The notes under the pieces are model-generated. The model was not told the origin of the DNA, searched no databases, and worked only from the letters and a program-made list of their open reading frames with translations. The position numbers were made by a program, and so were the translations under genes. This document shows positions 9,244 to 18,642 of a stretch of 50,946 bases of DNA, one piece after another. Within the stretch, counting starts at the first letter, position 1; every line of letters begins with the position of its first letter. The stretch spans positions 1-50,946 of the forward strand of contig NZ_CACRUY010000039.1 in assembly GCF_902652685.1 (NCBI RefSeq), in the 5' to 3' direction. Source of the stretch: Mycobacterium sp. Marseille-P9652 (GTDB lineage: Bacteria > Actinomycetota > Actinomycetes > Mycobacteriales > Mycobacteriaceae).

Positions 9244-9836
9244 GCGCCCCGAAGATCGGCGTCCTGGCGCTGCAGGGCGACACCCGCGAGCACCTCGCGG
9301 CGCTGCGCGAGGCGGGCGCCGAGTCGATGCCGGTGCGCCGCCGCGACGAGCTGGAGGCGGTCGACGGGCTCGTGATCCCCGGTGGCGAGTCGACCACGAT
9401 CAGCCACCTGCTGCTGGACTTCGACCTGCTGGAGCCGCTGCGGGCGCGGCTCGCCGAGGGGTTGCCGGCGTACGGCGCATGCGCGGGAATGATCCTGCTG
9501 GCCACCGAGATCCTGGACGCCGGCGCGCGGGGCCGGCAGGCCATTCCGCTGCGCGCCATCGACATGACCGTGCGGCGCAACGCCTTTGGCCGGCAAGTGG
9601 ATTCGTTCGAGGGCGACGTGGCGTTCGCGGGCTTCGACGACCCGGTGCGAGGCGTGTTCATCCGGGCGCCGTGGGTCGAGCGCACCGGCGACGGCGTGCG
9701 GGTGCTGGCGAGCGCCGCGGGCCACCCCGTCGCGGTCCGGCAGGGCCCCATGCTGGCGACGGCGTTCCACCCGGAGGTGACGGGCGACCGGCGGGTGCAC
9801 CAGTTGTTCGTCGACATCGTGACCGGCGAGGCGTGA
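9240..9836 (+). CDS. pdxT: Pyridoxal 5'-phosphate synthase glutaminase PdxT
   Basis: A 198-residue class I glutamine amidotransferase that supplies ammonia to PdxS. The catalytic triad is visible: nucleophile C81 in YGACAGMIL, and H177 with E179 in AFHPEVTGD. The oxyanion-region PGGEST is at residues 47-52. The GTG at 9240 overlaps the thioesterase stop (GTGA), which decides the start; longer versions of the frame run back through the thioesterase gene. Length is normal for actinobacterial PdxT. Confidence 0.95.
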   Translation: MSAPKIGVLALQGDTREHLAALREAGAESMPVRRRDELEAVDGLVIPGGESTTISHLLLDFDLLEPLRARLAEGLPAYGACAGMILLATEILDAGARGRQAIPLRAIDMTVRRNAFGRQVDSFEGDVAFAGFDDPVRGVFIRAPWVERTGDGVRVLASAAGHPVAVRQGPMLATAFHPEVTGDRRVHQLFVDIVTGEA

Positions 9837-9844
9837 CGCCGACC

Positions 9845-9890
9845 GCCACGCTGGCGTGACACCCGGCGCCGAGTGCCACGCTGGCGTGAC
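9845..9890. repeat. Direct repeat with small palindromic core
   Basis: The 16-mer GCCACGCTGGCGTGAC occurs at 9845-9860 and again at 9875-9890, a 30-base period. Each unit can fold into a small hairpin (CACGC-TG-GCGTG). Located between pdxT and yebC, so it may act as a terminator-like structure or be a dispersed intergenic repeat. Confidence 0.65.
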
Positions 9891-9914
9891 GCTCGGCGGC
9901 CCTCGGCGCCCACG

Positions 9915-9920
9915 TAGACT
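9915..9920 (+). promoter_or_regulatory. Probable -10 box of yebC
   Basis: TAGACT, the same hexamer as in front of pdxS, lies 43 bases before the yebC ATG; the leader contains AAGAGGAGAG as ribosome binding site. Confidence 0.45.
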
Positions 9921-9962
9921 CGTTGGGCGAAGTTTGATGCAAGAGGAGAGGTACACCACGCG

Positions 9963-10718
9963 ATGAGCGGCCATTCCAAGTGGGCCACCACCAAGCACCA
10001 GAAGGCCGTCAAGGACGCCCGCCGCGGCAAGGAGTTCGCCCGGCTGATCAAGAACATCGAGGTCGCCGCCCGTACCGGCGGTGGCGACCCGGCCGGCAAC
10101 CCGACGCTCTACGACGCGATCCAAAAGGCGAAGAAGACCTCGGTGCCCAACGACAACATCGAGCGCGCCCGGAAGCGGGGCGCGGGCGAGGAAGCCGGCG
10201 GAGCCGACTACCAGACGATCATGTACGAGGGCTACGGGCCCAACGGCGTCGCCGTGCTGATCGAATGCCTGACCGACAACCGCAACCGCGCGGCCGGCGA
10301 GGTCCGGGTGGCCGTGACCCGCAACGGCGGCAACATGGCCGACCCGGGCTCGGTGTCCTATCTGTTCACCCGCAAGGGCGTCGTCACGCTGGAAAAGAAC
10401 GGGCTGACCGAGGACGACCTGCTGACGGCCGTGCTGGACGCCGGCGCCGAGGACGTCAACGACCTGGGCGACAGCTTCGAGATCATTTCCGAGCCCACCG
10501 ACCTGGTGGCGGTGCGCACTGCGCTGCAGGACGCCGGCATCGACTACGAGTCCGCCGAGGCCAGCTTCCAGCCGTCGGTCAGCGTGCCCGTCGACGTCGA
10601 GGGTGCCCGCAAGGTGTTCAAGCTCGTCGACGCCCTGGAAGACAGCGACGACGTGCAGAACGTCTGGACGAACGTCGACTTGTCCGACGAGGTTCTGGCC
10701 GCCCTCGACGAGGACTGA
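9963..10718 (+). CDS. YebC/PmpR family regulatory protein
   Basis: A 251-residue protein of the YebC/TACO1 family with the universal start [19 protein letters not shown] and the family's three-domain length. Members act either as DNA-binding regulators or, as shown for several bacterial and mitochondrial homologues, as translation factors that help ribosomes through difficult stretches. In many bacteria the gene precedes ruvCAB; here ruvC is 5 kb downstream, separated by minus-strand genes and a TetR gene. The stop abuts the stop of speE with no intervening base. Confidence 0.92.
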   Translation: MSGHSKWATTKHQKAVKDARRGKEFARLIKNIEVAARTGGGDPAGNPTLYDAIQKAKKTSVPNDNIERARKRGAGEEAGGADYQTIMYEGYGPNGVAVLIECLTDNRNRAAGEVRVAVTRNGGNMADPGSVSYLFTRKGVVTLEKNGLTEDDLLTAVLDAGAEDVNDLGDSFEIISEPTDLVAVRTALQDAGIDYESAEASFQPSVSVPVDVEGARKVFKLVDALEDSDDVQNVWTNVDLSDEVLAALDED

Positions 10719-12260
10719 CTACTCGTACCCGTGGCGCATGTCGTCGACGATGCGCGGGTTCTCCAGCGTCGACGGGTCCAGCGCACGCGGCCCGGTGTCG
10801 GTGGAGAACACCGTCGCGGCGTCGAGCACCTGCTGGTTGAGGAAGCGCAGCGGCGGCGCGTTCGGCGGCACCCGGGGAACCGGCGGGACATCCCCGCGGC
10901 GGGCCAGCGCGAAACCCCAGTCGCCGAACGTGGGCACGTGCACGTGGTACGGGGTGACCGCGTAGCCGGCGGCCCGGACCGTCGACACCGTGCGCCAGAA
11001 GGCGGTCGACGTCGAGAACGGGCTGCCCGCCTGCACCACCATCAGCCCCCCGGGCGCCAGCGCACGCGTGACGAGCGCGTAGAACTCGGTGGAGTACAGC
11101 CGGCCCAGCACCGGGGTGTCCGGGTCGGGGAGGTCGACGAGCACCGCGTCGAAGCGCTCGGAGGACGCCCGCAGCCACGTCATCGCGTCGTCGATCACGA
11201 CGTTCACGCGGGGGTTGTCCAGTGAGCCGCCGTTGGCCTCGCGCATGGTGGTGCGCGCCAGGTCGATGACCGCGGGGTCCAGTTCGACCTGCACGATCCT
11301 GCCGATGCCCGGCTGGCGCAGCAGCTCGCGGGCCGCCAGCCCGTCGCCGCCGCCGAGCACCAGCACCGATCGCGCCCCGGCGCCGAGGGCCGGGTAGACC
11401 AGGCTCTCGGTGTACCGGTACTCGTCGCGGGTGGAGAACTGCAGCCCGCCGTCGAGGTAAAGCCGCATGTCGGCGCCGCGACGGGTCACCACGATCTCCT
11501 GGTAAGGCGTGTGCCGGTAGGCGATGATCGGGTCGGCGTAGAGCCGCTGGCGGCTGGTCGTCTCGACGTCGTGGGAGCGCACGAGCAGCGTGCCCAGGAG
11601 CGCGACGGCCGCCGCCAGCGCGCACAGCGCCGTCGCGAGCTGCCGGACGGGAACGGCGCGGCGCAGCAGGAAGACGGCCACGACGGCCGCGGCCGCCAGG
11701 TTGATCATGCCGGTCGCCGCCGCGCCGCGGATCATCCCCAGCTGCGGCAGCAGCAGGAACGGCCACACCAGCCCGCCGAGCAGCGCGCCGAGGTAGTCGG
11801 CGGCGTTGAGGTTGGCCAGCGTCCGTCCGGTGTCGGCGGCCGCGTCGGCCTCGCCCGCGACGCGCCCGCGCTGCAGCAACGTCATCAGCAGCGGCACCTC
11901 GGCGCCCACCAGGCCGCCGATCAGCGCCGTGCCCAGCGCCAGCACCCACGTCGACTCATCGTCGATGAACGCGAACACCGTGTACAGCGCGGCCGCGGAC
12001 AGGCCGCCGACGACGCCCAGCAACGCCTCGACCGCCACGAAGGTGATCTCGGCGTGCGCCAGCAGCGGCTTGACCAGCAGCGCGCCGGCGCCCAGCGCGG
12101 CGATGTAGCCGGCCACGATCAGCGAGGTGGCGACGATTCCGCCGCCGTTGAGGCTGGCCGAAAGCGTCAGCAGCGCGAGCTCGTAGACGATGCCGCATGC
12201 CGCGCACGCGGCGACCGCGGCCAGCAGCACCGCCCGCCAGCGCGGGGAAACGGCCGTCAT
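10719..12260 (-). CDS. speE: Membrane-fused spermidine synthase
   Basis: A 513-residue fusion. Residues about 10-230 contain about seven transmembrane helices; residues about 235-500 are an aminopropyltransferase domain with the Rossmann motif [17 protein letters not shown], the following acidic [12 protein letters not shown], and the catalytic-region DLPDPDTP. It would transfer an aminopropyl group from decarboxylated SAM to an amine, but the membrane domain suggests the acceptor may be in or near the envelope. It matches Rv2601. The ATG start overlaps the DUF350 stop by 4 bases, so it is the last gene of a five-gene minus-strand operon starting near 14280. Confidence 0.88.
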   Translation of the reverse strand: MTAVSPRWRAVLLAAVAACAACGIVYELALLTLSASLNGGGIVATSLIVAGYIAALGAGALLVKPLLAHAEITFVAVEALLGVVGGLSAAALYTVFAFIDDESTWVLALGTALIGGLVGAEVPLLMTLLQRGRVAGEADAAADTGRTLANLNAADYLGALLGGLVWPFLLLPQLGMIRGAAATGMINLAAAAVVAVFLLRRAVPVRQLATALCALAAAVALLGTLLVRSHDVETTSRQRLYADPIIAYRHTPYQEIVVTRRGADMRLYLDGGLQFSTRDEYRYTESLVYPALGAGARSVLVLGGGDGLAARELLRQPGIGRIVQVELDPAVIDLARTTMREANGGSLDNPRVNVVIDDAMTWLRASSERFDAVLVDLPDPDTPVLGRLYSTEFYALVTRALAPGGLMVVQAGSPFSTSTAFWRTVSTVRAAGYAVTPYHVHVPTFGDWGFALARRGDVPPVPRVPPNAPPLRFLNQQVLDAATVFSTDTGPRALDPSTLENPRIVDDMRHGYE

Positions 12261-12712
12261 GAGATGGCGGCGGCGATGACCCCGCCCACGGCCACCAGCA
12301 TGGTGGCCGTCGCGAAGGCCGCCGGGTGCAGCGTCTCCTCGTCGACGTGCTCGCGGAAATGCCCGGGCACGGCGACCTGCACGATCAGCAGCGCCCCGCC
12401 CTGCAGCACGACGCCGACCAGCCCGTACACCGCCACCCCGATCAACCCCTGGCCGAGCTGGCTGTAGCTGCTGGCGATCGCGCTGATGATGACGATCGCG
12501 AGCGCCACGTACATCGCCGACGCCAGCACGACCGCGTTGGGGCGGCGGTCGATGAACACGAGCCGGCGCAGATTCCCGGGCGTGAGCACGTCGACCATCA
12601 GGAAGCCGGCGATCAGGACTGCGACCCCGACGAGGAAATAGAGGACGACGGCGACCACGCCTTGGGCGATCGTGCCCATGTTGAGGGCGCCGAAATCGAG
12701 GGCCAGATACAT
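12257..12712 (-). CDS. DUF350 membrane protein
   Basis: A 151-residue polytopic protein of the DUF350/YjfL type with four hydrophobic segments and a short loop containing TPGNLRR and DRRPNAVV. It corresponds to Rv2600. The ATG at 12712 is preceded by an AAGGAG ribosome binding site, so I prefer it over the longer frame that extends upstream. Function unknown. DUF350 genes travel with speE-like, DUF4178, DUF4247 and DUF2617 genes in many bacteria; here all five are together, suggesting a shared envelope or polyamine-related role. Confidence 0.85.
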   Translation of the reverse strand: MYLALDFGALNMGTIAQGVVAVVLYFLVGVAVLIAGFLMVDVLTPGNLRRLVFIDRRPNAVVLASAMYVALAIVIISAIASSYSQLGQGLIGVAVYGLVGVVLQGGALLIVQVAVPGHFREHVDEETLHPAAFATATMLVAVGGVIAAAIS

Positions 12713-12726
12713 GCCGATCTCCTTAC

Positions 12727-13158
12727 TCACTTGATGCCGCCCGGGCCGCCCGGGCTGCCGCCGGTGCCGCCCGCCGGGGATCCCGGGCTGAACCCGGGGC
12801 CGAGGAAGATGAACCCGCCGTGGCTGTACCGGGCGCCGAGATCCTCGACGCGGATGGTGCACGGGCGGGTGCCGTCGGGGCCGACGATCACGATGTCGCC
12901 GCTGTAGCGCAGGTATTCGCTGTCGCCCTCGGCGGCGCGCGCCGCCGGGGCCTGGTAGCCGGCGAGCGTGTCGGCCACGTCGTCCGGCGACCCGCTGCAG
13001 TCGTAGCGTGTGCCGTCGGCGTCGCGGGCGTACTCGCGGTAGTGCGAGGCGATGTAGGAGTTGACGTCCGTGTGCAGCAACATGATTCCGGGCACCAGGC
13101 ACGCGACGGCGGCGGCCGCCAGCCCGCCGGCGATCAGGAGGAGGCGGTTGCGGGTCAC
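12727..13158 (-). CDS. DUF4247 family membrane protein
   Basis: A 143-residue protein, the same length as Rv2599. One N-terminal hydrophobic segment (about residues 5-27) acts as signal anchor; the outside domain has two cysteines (in YDCSG and RPCTI), probably disulfide-bonded, and a Gly/Pro-rich tail that ends [14 protein letters not shown] at 13158 is chosen because it overlaps the DUF2617 stop by 4 bases. Function unknown. Confidence 0.8.
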   Translation of the reverse strand: MTRNRLLLIAGGLAAAAVACLVPGIMLLHTDVNSYIASHYREYARDADGTRYDCSGSPDDVADTLAGYQAPAARAAEGDSEYLRYSGDIVIVGPDGTRPCTIRVEDLGARYSHGGFIFLGPGFSPGSPAGGTGGSPGGPGGIK

Positions 13159-13658
13159 GGGCGCCACCGGCTCGTCGTGCGGACCACCATCCCGCCCGGG
13201 GTTCGGTGTTCCGGATACAGATGCCAGGTCTGCCAGCGCCAGCCGGCGCCGTCGGGTACGGCCGTCAGCGCGGTGAGCGCGGCGTCGTCGCCGGGGAAGG
13301 TGCCGCCGAGCCAGTCGGGTTCCCGGGCGCACCGCGCGCGCAGGTCACTCGCGATGCGCCGGAAGGTCGCCTCGTCGTGGGTGTCGGTCCGCGACTCGAG
13401 GTGGTAGCCCGGCGCGTCCGTGCGTTCCGGCAGCGCGGCGCCGCGCGCGGCGCACGACACCTGCTCGCAGAAGCGGTCGGCGCCGTGCTCGACCGCGACG
13501 ACGTGCGAGGCGCCGAGGACGCCGAGCAGCAGCGCGCCGCCGTCGGGGTGGCTCAGCCGGCAGGTCGCGAGCGGGGTCGGCGCGGGCGCGTTGAGCAGCA
13601 GCCCGAGCGCCCGGCCGGACACGTCCGTCGGGGCGACGGCGAGCTGATGAAGCGGCAC
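13155..13658 (-). CDS. DUF2617 family protein
   Basis: A 167-residue soluble protein corresponding to Rv2598. It has no signal peptide or membrane segment. DUF2617 has no assigned biochemical function. It contains the typical Trp-rich C-terminal part ([14 protein letters not shown]). The start is GTG at 13658, 10 bases after the DUF4178 stop. It is translationally coupled to the DUF4247 gene by a 4-base overlap. Confidence 0.8.
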   Translation of the reverse strand: MPLHQLAVAPTDVSGRALGLLLNAPAPTPLATCRLSHPDGGALLLGVLGASHVVAVEHGADRFCEQVSCAARGAALPERTDAPGYHLESRTDTHDEATFRRIASDLRARCAREPDWLGGTFPGDDAALTALTAVPDGAGWRWQTWHLYPEHRTPGGMVVRTTSRWRP

Positions 13659-13668
13659 CGAGGCACTC

Positions 13669-14280
13669 CTATGGGGACGGGGGCGCCGCGTACACGGTGA
13701 GTTCGCCGGTCCGGACGGGCTTGCCGGTCGACACCTCCCAGGGCGTTTCGGGGGCCCAGCGTTCGAACGAGAGCAGCGTCTTCTCGTCGGCGCTGGCGCA
13801 GTCGACGAACTCCATCTCCCCGCCGGCGGGCAGGCCCGTCGTGCCCTCGGTCGTGTACGAGGCGCGACCGCGCTCGGACTCGTGGAAGGTCACGCCGTCG
13901 ACGACGTAGGGGTCGCCGGGCTGCAGTGTCACGTCCTTGCGGGCGACCCACATCGCGAGCTCGAGGCGACCGTCGTCCTCCTCGACGCTGAACCAGAGGG
14001 GCTCATCGCCGCCCTCCAGCAGGTGCTCCCACCACACGAACGGCCCCTCGCGGTAGGTGACCGACCCGCGCACCACGTAGTCGACGCCGCCGTAGCTGAC
14101 GATCGCGCCTGGGCCGAGCTGTCGCGGGCCGAACTCCGCGGGCGCGTCGGCCGAGAGCGGGTCGGTGCGCGCCGCGCGCGGCCGGGCCGTCGGCGTCTTA
14201 CCCCGGCGCAGCGCCACGACGAGGACGACGACGGACGCGATGAACAACACCGCGGCGAGCACGAGGAGCAGCGGTCCCAC
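13669..14280 (-). CDS. DUF4178 membrane-anchored protein
   Basis: A 203-residue protein with one N-terminal transmembrane helix (residues 2-25), a short basic linker and a DUF4178 domain (about 50-200) containing the WWEHLLEG and EPLWFSVEED segments. It corresponds to Rv2597. GTG at 14280 is chosen over an upstream in-frame codon because the helix then begins immediately and the length fits the M. tuberculosis homologue. It is the first gene of the DUF4178-DUF2617-DUF4247-DUF350-speE operon. Function unknown. Confidence 0.78.
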   Translation of the reverse strand: MGPLLLVLAAVLFIASVVVLVVALRRGKTPTARPRAARTDPLSADAPAEFGPRQLGPGAIVSYGGVDYVVRGSVTYREGPFVWWEHLLEGGDEPLWFSVEEDDGRLELAMWVARKDVTLQPGDPYVVDGVTFHESERGRASYTTEGTTGLPAGGEMEFVDCASADEKTLLSFERWAPETPWEVSTGKPVRTGELTVYAAPPSP

Positions 14281-14299
14281 GCGAGGAAATGTACAGCTT

Positions 14300-15151
14300 T
14301 TACGGCGCCACGCTCCGCGACTGCCGCAGAAACGCGCCGATCTCGGCGGCGGTGCGTTCCGGCTGGTCAAGCATCGTCAGGACGTACGCGTCGTCGATGT
14401 GGCGCCGGCGGGCACCGCGCAGCAGGGCGGCCAGCCGCTCGGCGTGGCTTCGGGGCATCACGGGGTTGTCGCTCCACAGCACCAGCGCCGGGCCGGCGAA
14501 GCCCGACAGCGCGTTGGTGGCCCGGATGAGTTCGCCGCGGTCGAACCGGGTGCGGCAGTATTTGACGAGGTCGCGGCGAATTCGCCGGTCGGCCAGCGCG
14601 GGTGCCAGCCACGCGTCGACAATGCGTTGCGGCACAGGGCTTTTGGCCATCATCCCGAAGATGGGATATTGCCGGCGCAGCCAGCCGGCCTTGAGCATTC
14701 GCAGGGTCGCGCGCACCGTGAGGTCGGTGCGGACCGCGAGCGCGACCACCTTGCCGGGAAAGCCCGGCGGGAAGTTGTCGAACGCCTCGCAGGGGCAGAT
14801 CACCAGCCGGCCGATCCGCGCGTCGCAGCCGGTGTCGGTGAGGAACAGCGGACCGCCCCAGTCGGTGACCACCAGGGTGACGTCGGAAAGGTCGAGCGCG
14901 TCGAGGAAGTCCGCCAGGATGCCCACCATCCCGGGCATCGTCAGGTCGGCGTCGGGCCGCATCGGGACGCGGTGGCCCCCGAGGGGCAACACCGGCAGCA
15001 GGTAACGGAAGCCCGAGGGCAGGTGTGGCAGCGCCAGGTCCCACTGCGCGTCGTTCATGAGCAGGCCGTGCAGCAGCACGACCGGCGGTCCGGCCGGGTC
15101 GCCGAGCTCGCGGTACTCGACGGTCCCGGCGGCGACATCGACGGATTTCAT
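14300..15151 (-). CDS. Alpha/beta hydrolase, Asp nucleophile type
   Basis: A 283-residue alpha/beta-hydrolase. The oxyanion motif VVLLHGLLMN is at residues 23-32 and the nucleophile elbow reads VVTDWGG, so the nucleophile is aspartate as in haloalkane dehalogenases and epoxide hydrolases rather than serine. A C-terminal histidine is in RRHIDDAYVL. No signal peptide. It is divergent from a TetR gene with a 66-base gap that holds overlapping palindromes, so it is probably the repressor's target. Substrate unknown: an epoxide, halide or ester of lipophilic origin is possible. Confidence 0.85.
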   Translation of the reverse strand: MKSVDVAAGTVEYRELGDPAGPPVVLLHGLLMNDAQWDLALPHLPSGFRYLLPVLPLGGHRVPMRPDADLTMPGMVGILADFLDALDLSDVTLVVTDWGGPLFLTDTGCDARIGRLVICPCEAFDNFPPGFPGKVVALAVRTDLTVRATLRMLKAGWLRRQYPIFGMMAKSPVPQRIVDAWLAPALADRRIRRDLVKYCRTRFDRGELIRATNALSGFAGPALVLWSDNPVMPRSHAERLAALLRGARRRHIDDAYVLTMLDQPERTAAEIGAFLRQSRSVAP

Positions 15152-15164
15152 GGCGGCTCCTTCG

Positions 15165-15196
15165 CTAGAACATCAATTCTAGAATGTATGCTCTAG
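15165..15196. promoter_or_regulatory. Overlapping palindromes, candidate TetR operator
   Basis: Two 18-bp inverted repeats overlap: 15165-15182 (CTAGAA-N6-TTCTAG, perfect 6-bp arms) and 15179-15196 (CTAGA-N8-TCTAG). They lie between the divergent hydrolase and tetR starts, AT-rich against a GC-rich background, as expected for an operator that controls both genes. Confidence 0.7.
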
Positions 15197-15217
15197 TGTG
15201 ACTGGAAGGGAGGCGCG

Positions 15218-15829
15218 ATGGCAAGGTCCACCCGGGAGGCGATCCTCACCGCGACCATGGAGCTCCTGCGCCGCAAGGGGTACGACGCGGTGGGCATGAA
15301 GGAGATCGTCGCGGCGTCCGGCGCGCCTATCGGGTCGCTCTACCACCACTTCCGCGACGGCAAGGTGCAGATCGCCCGCGAGGCCCTGATCAACGCCGGT
15401 GACGCCTACGCCCAGCTCATTCCGTCGGTCATGGAGGCTCACACGGACCTCGGCGACGGGGTGGAGGCGGCGTTCGCCCAGGCGGCCGAGGACATGCGCG
15501 CCACCGGCTTCGCCAACATGTGCCCCGTGGCCAGCGTCGCGGGCGAGGTCGCCGACACGGTCGAGCCGCTGCGCGACGCCTGCGCGTCGGTGTTCACGTC
15601 GTGGTTCGACTCGGGCGCCGCGTATTTCGCCGCTCGTGGGGTGCCCCCCGAGGTCGCGCGGGAGGTCACCGTCGCGCTAGTGGGCGCGCTCGAGGGCGCC
15701 TTCGTGCTGGCCCGTACGCTGCGCGACACGGAGGCGCTGCTCGCGGCCGGCCGGGCGCTATCCCCCCGGTACCGCGGCGTCGCGCTGTCGCCGCGTGTCG
15801 TGCGCGCCGATGTCGCACCGAGCCGCTAG
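15218..15829 (+). CDS. TetR family repressor
   Basis: A 203-residue regulator. Residues about 5-55 form the helix-turn-helix domain (TREAILTATMELLRRKGYDAVGMKEIV, then IGSLYHHFRDGK); the C-terminal ligand domain resembles the LmrA/YxaF type, with the NMCPVASVAGE motif region. It most likely represses itself and the divergent hydrolase through the palindromes in front of it, and is released by a small lipophilic ligand. The ATG at 15218 follows GGAAGGGAGG. Confidence 0.9.
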   Translation: MARSTREAILTATMELLRRKGYDAVGMKEIVAASGAPIGSLYHHFRDGKVQIAREALINAGDAYAQLIPSVMEAHTDLGDGVEAAFAQAAEDMRATGFANMCPVASVAGEVADTVEPLRDACASVFTSWFDSGAAYFAARGVPPEVAREVTVALVGALEGAFVLARTLRDTEALLAAGRALSPRYRGVALSPRVVRADVAPSR

Positions 15830-15868
15830 CCTAATCGAACAGGCGTTCGGCAGCAGGCGGGAGCGGGA

Positions 15869-16435
15869 ATGCGGGTGATGGGTGTCGATCCGGGGCTGAC
15901 CCGGTGCGGCCTGTCGGTCGTCGAAACCGCGCGCGGGCGGTCCGTGGTCGCCCTCGACGTCGACGTGGTGCGCACGCCATCGAGCGTCCCCCTGGCGAAG
16001 CGGTTGCTGGCGATCAGCGACGCGGTCGAGCACTGGCTGGACACCCACCGCCCGGACGTCGTCGCCATCGAGCGGGTGTTCTCCCAGCTGAACGTGACGA
16101 CCGTGATGGGCACCGCCCAGGCCGGCGGGGTGGTCGCGCTGGCCGCGGCCAGGCGCGGGATCGACGTGCACTTCCACACGCCCACCGAGGTCAAGGCCGC
16201 GGTCACCGGCAACGGCACCGCGGACAAGGCTCAGGTCACGGCGATGGTGACGAGAATCCTTGCGCTGCAGGCGAAGCCGACGCCTGCCGACGCCGCGGAC
16301 GCGCTCGCCCTGGCGATCTGCCACTGCTGGCGAGCCCCGATGCTGGCGCGGATGGCTCAGGCCGAGGCGCTGGCCGCCCAGCAACGGCACGCCTACCGGG
16401 CCAAATTGGAAGCCAAGCTGAAGGCCGCGCGGTGA
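15869..16435 (+). CDS. ruvC: Holliday junction resolvase RuvC
   Basis: A 188-residue RNase H-fold endonuclease that cuts Holliday junctions symmetrically at the end of recombination. The four catalytic acids are visible: D7 (VMGVDPGLT), E68 (VAIERVF), D141 and D144 ([11 protein letters not shown]). Length is normal for mycobacteria, with a basic C-terminal tail. The start is ATG at 15869. The stop overlaps the GTG of ruvA by 4 bases, the classical ruvCAB arrangement. Confidence 0.96.
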   Translation: MRVMGVDPGLTRCGLSVVETARGRSVVALDVDVVRTPSSVPLAKRLLAISDAVEHWLDTHRPDVVAIERVFSQLNVTTVMGTAQAGGVVALAAARRGIDVHFHTPTEVKAAVTGNGTADKAQVTAMVTRILALQAKPTPADAADALALAICHCWRAPMLARMAQAEALAAQQRHAYRAKLEAKLKAAR

Positions 16436-17028
16436 TCGCCTCGGTGCGCGGGGAGGTGCTCGAGGTGGCGCTCGACCACGCGGTGATCGAGGCCGCCGGT
16501 GTCGGCTACCGCGTGAACGCGACACCGTCCACGCTGGCCACCCTGCGGCAGGGCAGCGAGGCCAGGCTCGTCACCGCGATGATCGTCCGCGAGGACTCGA
16601 TGACGCTGTACGGGTTCGCCGACTCGGAGACGCGCGACCTGTTCTTGATCCTGCTGTCGGTTTCGGGGGTGGGGCCGCGGCTGGCGATGGCGACGCTCGC
16701 CGTCCACGACGCCGCCGCGCTGAGGCAGGCGCTGCACGACGGCGACGTCGCCGCGCTGACCCGGGTGCCCGGCATCGGCAAGCGTGGCGCCGAGCGCATG
16801 GTGCTGGAACTGCGCGACAAGATCGTCGCCCCGGGACCGGCCGCCACCGGCGCCCCCGCGCTGAACGGCCACGCGGTGCGCGGCCCCGTCGTGGAGGCGC
16901 TGGTCGGGCTAGGGTTCGCGGCCAAGCAGGCCGAGGAGGCCACCGATAAGGTGCTGGCCGCAGAGCACGACGCGACGACCTCCGGGGTCCTGCGGGCGGC
17001 CCTCTCGCTGCTGGGTAAGTCCCGATGA
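16432..17028 (+). CDS. ruvA: Holliday junction DNA helicase subunit RuvA
   Basis: A 198-residue junction-binding protein that loads RuvB rings. It has the N-terminal OB fold ([12 protein letters not shown]), the two helix-hairpin-helix motifs ([15 protein letters not shown] and [20 protein letters not shown]) and the C-terminal RuvB-contact domain (VEALVGLGF...AEEATDKVL). The start is GTG at 16432, overlapping ruvC. A repeat element of about 78 bases lies between its stop and ruvB. Confidence 0.96.
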   Translation: MIASVRGEVLEVALDHAVIEAAGVGYRVNATPSTLATLRQGSEARLVTAMIVREDSMTLYGFADSETRDLFLILLSVSGVGPRLAMATLAVHDAAALRQALHDGDVAALTRVPGIGKRGAERMVLELRDKIVAPGPAATGAPALNGHAVRGPVVEALVGLGFAAKQAEEATDKVLAAEHDATTSGVLRAALSLLGKSR

Positions 17029-17103
17029 CCCGCGCCGGCGACGATGCAGAGCGCAGCGATGAGGTGGGGGCACCTCCCGCTTGCGGGGGAGAGCGGCGCA
17101 ATT
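17026..17103 (+). repeat. MIRU-type element at ruvA-ruvB junction
   Basis: The sequence between the ruvA stop and the ruvB start resembles the mycobacterial interspersed repetitive unit described between senX3 and regX3. It begins at the ruvA TGA followed by CCCGCGCCGG, carries GATGCAGAGCG, then GAGGTGGGGGCACC, then TTGCGGGGGAGAG, and ends in GGCGCAATTGACC, where the ruvB TTG start sits. Such elements insert at start/stop overlaps in operons. Identification is from memory of the family, not from an alignment. Confidence 0.75.
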
Positions 17104-18160
17104 GACCGACGACGAATACGAGGAACGCGACGTGTCGCCCGCCCTGACCGTCGGCGAGGGCGACATCGACGTCAGCCTGCGGCCACGGTCGCTGAACGAG
17201 TTCATCGGGCAGCCCCGGGTGCGCGAGCAGCTGCAGCTCGTCATCGAGGGGGCGAAGAACCGGGGCGGCACGCCGGACCACATCCTGCTGTCCGGCCCGC
17301 CGGGCCTCGGCAAGACGTCGCTGGCCATGATCATCGCGGCCGAGCTCGGGTCGGCGCTGCGGGTGACGTCGGGGCCGGCGCTCGAACGCGCCGGCGACCT
17401 GGCCGCGATGCTGTCCAACCTGGTCGAGCACGACGTGCTGTTCATCGACGAGATCCACCGCATCGCGCGGCCCGCCGAGGAGATGCTCTACCTGGCCATG
17501 GAGGACTTCCGGGTCGACGTGGTGGTCGGCAAGGGGCCCGGCGCGACTTCGATCCCGCTGGAGGTGGCGCCGTTCACGCTGGTCGGGGCCACCACCCGGT
17601 CGGGCGCCCTGACCGGCCCGCTGCGCGACCGGTTCGGCTTCACCGCGCACATGGACTTCTACGAACCCGCCGAGCTGGAACGGGTGCTGGCCCGCTCGGC
17701 CGGCATCCTGGGCATCGAGCTGGGCGGCGACGCCGCCGCCGAGATCGCCCGGCGCTCCCGGGGGACGCCGCGCATCGCCAACCGGCTGCTGCGCCGGGTC
17801 CGCGACTTCGCCGAGGTGCGCGCGGACGGCCTGATCACCCGCGACGTCGCCAAGGCAGCGCTCGAGGTCTACGACGTCGACGAGCTGGGCCTGGACCGGC
17901 TGGACCGGGCGGTGCTGTCGGCGCTCACCCGCAGCTTCGGCGGCGGTCCTGTGGGCGTGTCGACGCTCGCCGTCGCGGTGGGCGAGGAGGCCGCCACCGT
18001 CGAGGAGGTGTGCGAACCTTTCCTCGTGCGCGCCGGCATGATCGCGCGCACCCCGCGCGGGCGGGTCGCCACCGCGCAGGCCTGGACGCACCTCGGCCTG
18101 ACGCCGCCCGCCGGGGCTGTCGGGCTCGGACAACCGGGGTTATTCGACACCATCGACTAA
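17102..18160 (+). CDS. ruvB: Holliday junction helicase motor RuvB
   Basis: A 352-residue AAA+ ATPase that drives branch migration. Walker A GPPGLGKT is at residues 65-72, Walker [10 protein letters not shown] around 112-120, sensor and arginine-finger segments follow, and the C-terminal winged helix contains the RTPRGRVAT motif. I choose TTG at 17102 because residues from there ([19 protein letters not shown]) resemble the start of M. tuberculosis RuvB; a longer frame would read through the MIRU-type repeat. Separation from ruvA by the repeat probably removes the original translational coupling. Confidence 0.95.
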   Translation: MTDDEYEERDVSPALTVGEGDIDVSLRPRSLNEFIGQPRVREQLQLVIEGAKNRGGTPDHILLSGPPGLGKTSLAMIIAAELGSALRVTSGPALERAGDLAAMLSNLVEHDVLFIDEIHRIARPAEEMLYLAMEDFRVDVVVGKGPGATSIPLEVAPFTLVGATTRSGALTGPLRDRFGFTAHMDFYEPAELERVLARSAGILGIELGGDAAAEIARRSRGTPRIANRLLRRVRDFAEVRADGLITRDVAKAALEVYDVDELGLDRLDRAVLSALTRSFGGGPVGVSTLAVAVGEEAATVEEVCEPFLVRAGMIARTPRGRVATAQAWTHLGLTPPAGAVGLGQPGLFDTID

Positions 18161-18175
18161 GGCAAGGAGGACGAG

Positions 18176-18559
18176 ATGCTCACGGCCGGATTGGTGTTCG
18201 CGGCGCTGGCCGCCCTCCTGCACGTATACATCTTCACGATGGAGTCCCTGACCTGGACCTCGGCGCGCACCCGGGCGGCGTTCGGCACCACCGCCGAGGA
18301 GGCCGAGACCACCAAGCTGCTCGCGTTCAACCAGGGCTTCTACAACCTCTTTCTGGCGATCGTCACCGGCATCGGGGTCGCGGCGCTCGCCCTCGGGCAT
18401 CGCCCCGTCGGCGCCGCGCTGACCTTCGCCGGTGTGGGCTCGATGGCCGCCGCCGCGGCGGTCTTGGTGCTGTCGGCGCGCGACAAGGCCCGCGCGGCGG
18501 TGGTTCAGGGCGCGTTTCCCGTGGTCGCGATCGCGTTGCTGCTCCTCGGCCTGCGCTGA
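18176..18559 (+). CDS. DUF1304 small membrane protein
   Basis: A 127-residue protein with four hydrophobic segments and the DUF1304 pattern HVYIFTMESLTW near the start and FNQGFYNLFLA in the middle. Members are inner-membrane proteins of unknown function. It follows ruvB by 15 bases with a strong AAGGAGG ribosome binding site, so it is likely expressed from the ruv operon. Confidence 0.85.
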   Translation: MLTAGLVFAALAALLHVYIFTMESLTWTSARTRAAFGTTAEEAETTKLLAFNQGFYNLFLAIVTGIGVAALALGHRPVGAALTFAGVGSMAAAAAVLVLSARDKARAAVVQGAFPVVAIALLLLGLR

Positions 18560-18642
18560 CACGGCGATCCCCGAGTGTGGGCCAGGTTACATCGGGGTCT
18601 CCTGGGGTAATCAGCGCTCACCCGATTACTCGAGGAGTTGTC

